The translations under genes were made by a program, and so were the position numbers. Positions 6,918 through 12,012 of a stretch of 12,012 nt of DNA are shown here, in pieces. The notes under the pieces are model-generated. The model was not told where the DNA came from. It saw nothing but the letters and a program-made list of their open reading frames with translations, and ran no database searches. Source of the stretch: Clostridiales bacterium (GTDB lineage: Bacteria > Bacillota > Clostridia > Lachnospirales > CAG-274); assembly GCA_021203425.1 (NCBI GenBank), contig JAJQBF010000128.1:1-12012 (forward strand), in the 5' to 3' direction. Position 1 is the first letter of the stretch. The number at the start of each line of letters is the position of its first letter.

Positions 6918-7952
6918 ATGGATTTAAGCGGAAGAAAAATAAGAATTCTTGAGGCTATTATTACCGACTATATTAAAACAGGTGACCCTGTAGGCTCAAG
7001 AACAATTTCAAAAAAATATCCTTTGGGCATATCCTCCGCCACCATAAGAAATGAAATGAGTGATTTGGAGGAACTGGGGCTTATATATCAGCCCTACACT
7101 TCGGCAGGGCGAATACCCTCCGACAAGGGCTACAGGCTTTATGTCGACAGGCTTATGAGAAAAAGCGCTCTTCCCCCTGAAGAAAGTTTATTCCTTAAGG
7201 AACTTATAACGGCAAATATAAGCCATATCGGCTACCTTATGGAGCAGACGGCAAAAGCGCTGGCACGTATGACAAACTATGCTACGGTTGTTACCGAGGC
7301 AAAAGCCGACAACGACAAACTTAAACACATATCCCTTGTTCCCGTTAACAATCACAGTCTTGTTATGGTAAGGGTTTCCGAAAGAAGGAGAGTTGACAAT
7401 ACAATCTTAAGAGCTGATTCCGTTCCCGATTTCGATGTTCTCCACAGAATTACATCGGCGGTAAACAAATATATAGAAACATACGGAACAGAGCTTGACA
7501 GAGATGCCTTAAAAGACATACTTACCGAATTTAAGCCTTACGGCGATTTACTTTCGGAGGTTTTCAAGGTTGTGTTTACGGGAGGCAGAAAAAGCTCCGA
7601 AATATACATAAGCGGCGTAAACAATATTTTGAATTATCCCGAATTTTCAGACATAACAAAGGCAAAAAACCTTTTCAGTATTTTGGAGCAAAAAGAAGTA
7701 TTATCCGAACTTCTTAATTATAACCCGGGAAGTGAAACAGGAGTTCAGATTATAATAGGCGGCGAAAACAATCTGAAACAACTTCAGGATTTATCTATTA
7801 TAAAAACAAACTATACCCTCGGCAGCGGAAACATAGGCTTTATAGGAATTATAGGTCCCACAAGAATGAACTATTCACAGGCTGTTTCCGTTTTAAGCGA
7901 AATGGTTGATAATCTGAACGGGGTTATAGACGCACTGACAGGAGGACAATGA
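6918..7952 (+). CDS. hrcA: Heat-inducible transcription repressor HrcA
   Basis: A 344-aa cytoplasmic repressor that binds CIRCE and shuts off chaperone genes; in studied bacteria its folding and activity depend on GroEL. Residues about 1-75 form the winged-helix DNA-binding domain, with characteristic stretches DPVGSRTISKKY, SSATIRNEMSDLEELG and SAGRIPSDKGYRLYVDRLM. The remainder is the GAF-like and dimerisation region, with SEIYISGVNNILNYPEF and GPTRMNYSQAVSVL near the end. Length is normal for the family. The ATG follows GAAGGAAGTGA at 6903-6913. It is the first gene of the operon, and a CIRCE site lies 64 bp upstream, so the gene should repress itself. Its stop is separated from the grpE start by a single base. 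Confidence 0.97.
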   Translation: MDLSGRKIRILEAIITDYIKTGDPVGSRTISKKYPLGISSATIRNEMSDLEELGLIYQPYTSAGRIPSDKGYRLYVDRLMRKSALPPEESLFLKELITANISHIGYLMEQTAKALARMTNYATVVTEAKADNDKLKHISLVPVNNHSLVMVRVSERRRVDNTILRADSVPDFDVLHRITSAVNKYIETYGTELDRDALKDILTEFKPYGDLLSEVFKVVFTGGRKSSEIYISGVNNILNYPEFSDITKAKNLFSILEQKEVLSELLNYNPGSETGVQIIIGGENNLKQLQDLSIIKTNYTLGSGNIGFIGIIGPTRMNYSQAVSVLSEMVDNLNGVIDALTGGQ

Positions 7953-7953
7953 A

Positions 7954-8511
7954 TTGAAAGACGAAGAAATAAAGGAAGAAACTCTGAAAGAGCCGGCTGA
8001 AAATTCGGAAGAAACCAAAACAGCCGAGCCATCGGAAGAAAAATCAGAGGAAACAAAAAAAGAAGAGCCGTCAAAAGAAGAACAGCTTGAGGCAAAGGTA
8101 GCGGAACTGAACGACAGGCTTTTAAGAAATTTAGCTGAATTTGATAACTACCGCAAGAGAACAACAGCGGAAAAGGCGGCAATGTATTCCGCCGGAGCAG
8201 CAGACGCAGCGGAAAAGCTCCTGCCTGTTTTAGACAATTTCGAAAGAGCCCTGTCTTCCGAACAGGATAAGGAAAACAGCCTTTACAAGGGTGTTGAAAT
8301 GATATTCAAACAAATGAACGAGGCATTTAAGGCTATAGGCATAACGGAAATAGAGGCGGAAGGCAAACCCTTCGACCCAAATGTACACAATGCCGTTATA
8401 CATATAGAAGACGAAAGTCTAGGAGAAAACACAGTAAGCCAAGTCCTTCAAAAGGGCTATAAAATAAATGATAAGGTTATAAGACCTGCTATGGTTCAGG
8501 TAGCGAACTAA
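7954..8511 (+). CDS. grpE: Nucleotide exchange factor GrpE
   Basis: A 185-aa cochaperone that releases ADP from DnaK and acts as a thermosensor in studied species. Residues about 1-45 are a highly charged, Glu/Lys-rich disordered tail. A long coiled coil follows, then the conserved core: LRNLAEFDNYRKRT, AAEKLLPVLDNFERAL and, near the C-terminus, GKPFDPNVHNAV and the ending VIRPAMVQVAN. The start is TTG 7954, with GGAGGA (7941-7946) seven bases upstream inside the 3' end of hrcA. The nearby ATG at 7949 meets a stop after two codons, so TTG is the only credible start. The one-base gap to hrcA suggests translational coupling. Confidence 0.96.
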   Translation: MKDEEIKEETLKEPAENSEETKTAEPSEEKSEETKKEEPSKEEQLEAKVAELNDRLLRNLAEFDNYRKRTTAEKAAMYSAGAADAAEKLLPVLDNFERALSSEQDKENSLYKGVEMIFKQMNEAFKAIGITEIEAEGKPFDPNVHNAVIHIEDESLGENTVSQVLQKGYKINDKVIRPAMVQVAN

Positions 8512-8576
8512 GCAGGCAGTATAACCGAACTTTACAAACACTATCAAAAATTCTATCTATATAGGAGGAACATAAA

Positions 8577-10421
8577 ATGGGAAAAATTATAGGTATTGAC
8601 TTAGGAACAACAAACTCATGTGTAGCAGTTATGGAAGGCGGTCAGCCTGTTGTTATTACAAACAGCGAAGGCATAAGAACAACCCCCTCTGTAGTAGGTT
8701 TTACAAAAACAGGTGAAAGACTTGTAGGCGAAGCAGCCAAGAGACAGGCTGTTACGAACGTAGCCGGAACAGTTATTTCAATTAAGCGTCACATGGGCGA
8801 AAATTATAAATTCGAAAATGACGGAAAGGCTTATTCACCTCAGGAAATTTCCGCTATGATTCTTCAAAAGCTTAAGAAGGACGCAGAAAGCTATTTAGGC
8901 GAAACAGTTTCAGAGGCTGTTATTACAGTTCCGGCATACTTCACAGACTCACAGAGACAGGCAACAAAGGACGCAGGCAAAATTGCCGGTTTTGACGTAA
9001 AGCGTATTATAAACGAACCTACAGCCGCAGCCCTTGCTTACGGTCTTGACAACGAAAAAGAACAGAAAATAATGGTTTATGACTTAGGCGGCGGTACATT
9101 CGATGTTTCAATTATCGATATCGGCGACGGTACAATCGAGGTTCTTGCCACAGCCGGAAACAACCACTTAGGCGGTGACGATTTCGACCAGAGAATCATT
9201 AATTACCTTATAAGCGATTTCAAGTCAAAGGAAGGCATTGACTTATCACAGGACAAGATGGCTATGCAGAGACTTAAAGAGGCCGCAGAAAAGGCAAAGA
9301 AAGAGCTTTCATCAGCCACAACAACAAACATTAACCTTCCCTTCATAACAATGAATCAGGACGGTCCCAAGCATATGGACGTTACTCTTTCAAGAGCTAA
9401 GTTTAATGAGCTTACAGCCGACCTTGTAGACGCAACCTTAGGTCCCGTTCGTTCGGCTTTAAATGACGCAGACCTTTCTGCCTCAGAGCTTGCCAAGGTT
9501 CTTCTTGTAGGCGGTTCAACAAGAATTCCCGCCGTACAGGACGAGGTTGCCAAAATCACAGGCAAAGAACCTTTCAGGGGAATTAACCCCGACGAATGTG
9601 TTGCTATAGGCGCAGCTATTCAGGGCGGTACACTTTCCGGAGAGGGCGGTGCAAACTCAGTACTTCTTCTTGACGTAACACCTCTTACACTGGGTATCGA
9701 AACAGCCGGCGGTGTAGCTACAACGCTTATCCCCAGAAACACAACTATCCCCGTAAACAAGAAGCAGGTTTTCTCAACCTATGCTGATAACCAGACAGCA
9801 GTTGATATAAACATCGTTCAGGGCGAAAGACCTCTTGCAAGAGACAACAAGTCATTGGGTATGTTCCGTCTTGGCGGTATACCTGCCGCTCCCAGAGGAG
9901 TCCCTCAGATTGAAGTAACCTTCGATATTGACGCAAACGGCATCGTTAAAGTAACAGCTAAGGATTTGGGAACAGGCAAACAACAGGATATTACAATTAC
10001 TTCTTCAACAAACTTAAGCGATGAAGAAATCGACAAGGCTGTTAAAGAGGCTGCACAGTATGCCGAACAGGACAAAAAACGTAAGGAAGCAGTTGACGCT
10101 AAGAACGAGGCAGAGGCTATAATCTTCCAGACAGAAAAGACACTTAAAGACTTAGGCGACAAGATTTCACCCGAAGACAAGGCAAAAATCAAAACAGAAA
10201 TAAACAACCTTAAGACAGTTTCAGAGGGCAAGGCTCCCGAAACAATGAACGAAACAGATGTTCAGACAATTAAGGCAGCTACCGAAAGTCTTACAAAAGT
10301 TTTAAACGAATTTACGACAAAGCTTTACCAGCAGGCTCAGGCAGCCGGAGTTGACCCAAGCCAGATGGGCGGTCAGGATATGGGCGGAGCTGCCGGAAAC
10401 GATGATATAATCGACCAATAA
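8577..10421 (+). CDS. dnaK: Chaperone protein DnaK (Hsp70)
   Basis: The 614-aa ATP-driven chaperone of the cytoplasm. The ATPase domain (about residues 1-360) carries IGIDLGTTNSCVAV, AVITVPAYFTDSQRQATKDAG, INEPTAAALAYG, VYDLGGGTFDVS and VLLVGGSTRIPAV; the linker region with VLLLDVTPLTLGIETAGG leads to the substrate-binding beta domain and the helical lid. After SIKRHMGENYKF the chain goes directly to AYSPQEISAMIL, lacking the roughly 23-27 residue insertion of Gram-negative DnaK, which supports a monoderm host. The C-terminus ends at NDDIIDQ and seems to lack the acidic DAEFEE-like extension common in the family. The ATG follows an AGGAGGA Shine-Dalgarno at 8563-8569. The 65-bp gap after grpE contains no convincing promoter. 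Confidence 0.99.
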   Translation: MGKIIGIDLGTTNSCVAVMEGGQPVVITNSEGIRTTPSVVGFTKTGERLVGEAAKRQAVTNVAGTVISIKRHMGENYKFENDGKAYSPQEISAMILQKLKKDAESYLGETVSEAVITVPAYFTDSQRQATKDAGKIAGFDVKRIINEPTAAALAYGLDNEKEQKIMVYDLGGGTFDVSIIDIGDGTIEVLATAGNNHLGGDDFDQRIINYLISDFKSKEGIDLSQDKMAMQRLKEAAEKAKKELSSATTTNINLPFITMNQDGPKHMDVTLSRAKFNELTADLVDATLGPVRSALNDADLSASELAKVLLVGGSTRIPAVQDEVAKITGKEPFRGINPDECVAIGAAIQGGTLSGEGGANSVLLLDVTPLTLGIETAGGVATTLIPRNTTIPVNKKQVFSTYADNQTAVDINIVQGERPLARDNKSLGMFRLGGIPAAPRGVPQIEVTFDIDANGIVKVTAKDLGTGKQQDITITSSTNLSDEEIDKAVKEAAQYAEQDKKRKEAVDAKNEAEAIIFQTEKTLKDLGDKISPEDKAKIKTEINNLKTVSEGKAPETMNETDVQTIKAATESLTKVLNEFTTKLYQQAQAAGVDPSQMGGQDMGGAAGNDDIIDQ

Positions 10422-10440
10422 TATATAAGGAAAGATAATA

Positions 10441-11574
10441 ATGGCAGATAAAAGAGATTATTATGAGGTTATGGGCGTTGAAAAAAGCGCCTCACAGGAT
10501 CAAATTAAAAAAGCATACAGAAAAAAAGCCAAAGAATGCCACCCCGATTTTCACCCAAACGATCCCGAGGCCGAGGCTAAATTTAAAGAGCTGAACGAGG
10601 CTAACGAGGTTCTTTCCGACCCTGATAAGAGAGCAGCCTATGACCGCTACGGTCATGCTGCTTTTGACCAGACCGGCGGTATGGGCGGCGGCTATTCCGG
10701 CGGAGGTTTTTCCGGCGGTATGAATATGGATATGGAAGACATATTTGATATGTTCGGCGGTATATTCGGCGGCGGAAGTTCCCGTCAAAGACGAAACGGC
10801 CCTATGAGAGGTTCGGATATAAACCTTACCATTGTAATCTCCTTTGAAGAAGCTGTTTTCGGCTGTAAAAAGAAGATAAGCGTAGACTCTGTTGTTCCCT
10901 GCGACAAGTGTCACGGAATAGGCGCAAAACCGGGAACACAGCCGGAGCCTTGCCCAACCTGTCACGGCTCCGGAACGGAAACGACTATGCGTCAGACTAT
11001 GTTCGGTATGGCTCAGTCAACAACAACCTGTCATACCTGCGGCGGCAAGGGTAAAATAATAAACAATCCCTGTCCGGGCTGCAACGGCACAGGAAGAGTC
11101 AGAAAGTCATCTATGGTCGAAATAGATATTCCCGCCGGAATAAGCAACGGGCAGGCTATTCGTAAGTCCGGTTTCGGCAATGCCGGTACAAACGGCGGCT
11201 CAAGCGGCGATCTTCTTATAAGCGTAAGCGTTCGCCCCAGCACAAAATTCGTCCGCCAGGAAAACAACATGCTTTCAAATGTAAAAATAAGCGTTGTGCA
11301 GGCTATTTTAGGCGATGAAATAACAATTCCCACCATAGACGGCGAAGAAAAATATAACATAAAACCCGGAACACAGCCCGACTCAAAAATTTTCCTCAAG
11401 GGCAAGGGTGTTCCCTTCCTGAGGAACAAAACCAAACGAGGCGACCACATAGTTACGGTTAAAGTGGAAATCCCTACAAACATAACAGACCGTCAAAAAG
11501 AACTCATAAAAGAATTCGGCGGTCTGCCCAAAAAAGAAAAATTTTCGGATAAAGTCAAAAAAGCTTTTTCATAA
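10441..11574 (+). CDS. dnaJ: Chaperone protein DnaJ (Hsp40, type I)
   Basis: A 377-aa cochaperone that binds unfolded proteins and stimulates DnaK ATPase. The J domain (about residues 5-70) contains the essential HPD triad at 34-36. A Gly/Phe-rich stretch follows (about 73-118) with the DIFDMFGGIFGG motif. The zinc-binding region spans about 154-218, with four CxxCxGxG repeats (CDKCHGIG, CPTCHGSG, CHTCGGKG, CPGCNGTG), all cysteines intact. The C-terminal substrate-binding domains complete a full-length type I protein. It starts 19 bp after the dnaK stop with AGGAAAG as Shine-Dalgarno. Its last codons (GCT TTT TCA TAA) form part of a hairpin that is repeated just downstream. Confidence 0.98.
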   Translation: MADKRDYYEVMGVEKSASQDQIKKAYRKKAKECHPDFHPNDPEAEAKFKELNEANEVLSDPDKRAAYDRYGHAAFDQTGGMGGGYSGGGFSGGMNMDMEDIFDMFGGIFGGGSSRQRRNGPMRGSDINLTIVISFEEAVFGCKKKISVDSVVPCDKCHGIGAKPGTQPEPCPTCHGSGTETTMRQTMFGMAQSTTTCHTCGGKGKIINNPCPGCNGTGRVRKSSMVEIDIPAGISNGQAIRKSGFGNAGTNGGSSGDLLISVSVRPSTKFVRQENNMLSNVKISVVQAILGDEITIPTIDGEEKYNIKPGTQPDSKIFLKGKGVPFLRNKTKRGDHIVTVKVEIPTNITDRQKELIKEFGGLPKKEKFSDKVKKAFS

Positions 11575-11618
11575 AAAGCGACACAAAAGCCTTTTCGTAA
11601 AAGGCGACACAAAAAGCG
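11563..11618. repeat. 26-bp tandem hairpin repeat (two full units and a fragment) across the dnaJ stop
   Basis: Unit 1 (11563-11588) and unit 2 (11589-11614) share 23 of 26 positions; AAAAAGCG at 11611-11618 resembles the right half of a further unit. Each unit folds as a 7-bp stem with a 3-nt loop: GCTTTTT-CAT-AAAAAGC and GCCTTTT-CGT-AAAAGGC. Two of the three differences are a compensatory T-A to C-G pair, the third is in the loop. On the minus strand unit 1 is followed by six T and unit 2 by four T, resembling small terminators for antisense transcription. A 26-bp period is not a multiple of three, so it is not a coding repeat. Confidence 0.72.
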
Positions 11619-11701
11619 AAAAGACAAACAAGAGTATATATCCACTTAAATATACAGGAACTGATTGAAACCATAAATAAAATATAATCTATAGCAACAG
11701 T

Positions 11702-11730
11702 AAAGCCCCTTCTGCAATAGGAGGGGTTTT
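11702..11730 (+). terminator. Rho-independent terminator of the heat-shock operon, probably bidirectional
   Basis: CCCCTTCT (11706-11713) pairs with AGGAGGGG (11719-11726), with one G-U wobble, around a 5-nt loop; four T follow at 11727-11730. The flanking AAAG/TTTT can extend the stem, so it may also stop transcription from the minus-strand gene, whose stop codon is 15 bp away. It lies 132 bp past the dnaJ stop; the stretch between holds only the tandem hairpin repeat and AT-rich sequence. Confidence 0.85.
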
Positions 11731-11745
11731 ACCATTATATTTCTT

Positions 11746-12012
11746 CTATATTTCTTTAATATATTCACTAAAAATATCCATTATGAAATCAGCATTTAGG
11801 GCAGTATAATTAGGCGACTGTGCCATTACAGCAAAATCAAATTTTCCATTAATTCTTTCCAAAAAAATAATTCTTCAGCTTGGTGCTTTTTGTTAATCTT
11901 TGAAATATAAAAAGTTATATCTAGGTAGGTAGCTTAGACTTACTTATCGCAGCATATATGCTATTTTCGCTTGAAAAGTTATCAGGTATGTATGCCGTCA
12001 TAAGTATAGTTG
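11746..12012 (-). pseudogene. 3' part of an unidentified minus-strand gene with two frameshifts
   Basis: Three consecutive reading frames on the minus strand join into one plausible protein end. Segment A runs from the window edge to a TAG at 11921-11923 (…TAYIPDNFSSENSIYAAISK…KLPT). Segment B is open between stops at 11934-11936 and 11826-11828 (YLDITFYISKINKKHQAEELFF). Segment C, open from 11874, ends in IKEI and a TAG at 11746-11748 (LERINGKFDFAVMAQSP…). The breaks fall at a tetranucleotide repeat (11922-11932) and an A7 run (11861-11867, T7 on the minus strand); one extra repeat unit at each would restore a single frame. I do not recognise the family. The region looks more AT rich than the other genes. 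Sequencing error, rather than decay, is possible, and the 5' part lies outside the window. Confidence 0.5.

Noticed and set aside
8531..8563. Possible promoter before dnaK (TTTACA with TATCTA or TATATA)
   Set aside because: At 17-bp spacing the -10 matches only about half of the consensus, and the better TATATA is 21 bp away; the operon promoter at 6787 suffices.
11563..11618. CRISPR-like array after dnaJ
   Set aside because: The units are directly adjacent without spacers, and there are only two of them.
11665..11688. TTGAAA and a perfect TATAAT downstream of dnaJ
   Set aside because: The spacing is only 12 bp, no good -35 lies at 17 bp, and a terminator follows within 20 bp, so only a tiny RNA could result.

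Overview
The window reads as chromosomal DNA from a low-to-moderate-GC member of the Firmicutes, most likely a Clostridia relative. Three things point there: the heat-shock cluster has the order hemW-hrcA-grpE-dnaK-dnaJ under a CIRCE operator; DnaK lacks the N-terminal ATPase-domain insertion typical of Gram-negative DnaK; and Shine-Dalgarno sequences are strong (AGGAGG type) with occasional TTG and GTG starts. The genus cannot be fixed from the sequence alone.

Layout. (1) 28-3195 is an RND/AcrB-type efflux permease, closed by an intrinsic terminator. (2) A near-consensus sigma-A promoter (3296-3324) drives a two-gene unit: an HD-domain hydrolase (3368-3955) and an L-fucose/L-arabinose isomerase-fold protein (3992-5473), ending at a 13-bp hairpin that lacks a good U-tract. 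(3) hemW (5537-6640) follows from a GTG start. (4) The 277-bp gap 6641-6917 holds a 118-bp MITE-like inverted-repeat element, an 8-bp inverted repeat overlapping the promoter, an extended -10 promoter and a CIRCE operator. (5) hrcA-grpE-dnaK-dnaJ (6918-11574) forms a tight class I heat-shock operon. (6) The last 438 bp hold a 26-bp tandem hairpin repeat straddling the dnaJ stop, a bidirectional-type terminator, and the 3' part of a minus-strand gene broken by two frameshifts.

How the genes work together: HrcA represses the operon through CIRCE, and its activity classically depends on GroEL. DnaJ delivers substrates and stimulates DnaK ATPase, and GrpE exchanges nucleotide on DnaK. HemW is a radical-SAM heme chaperone often found next to hrcA. 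The RND pump and the HD/isomerase pair look like independent transcription units.

Most of the window is conventional. The less expected items are the covarying hairpin repeat at the dnaJ end, the MITE-like element immediately upstream of the heat-shock promoter, a possible second operator overlapping that promoter, and the frameshifted minus-strand gene whose breaks both coincide with short repeats. No clearly new multi-gene system was found.
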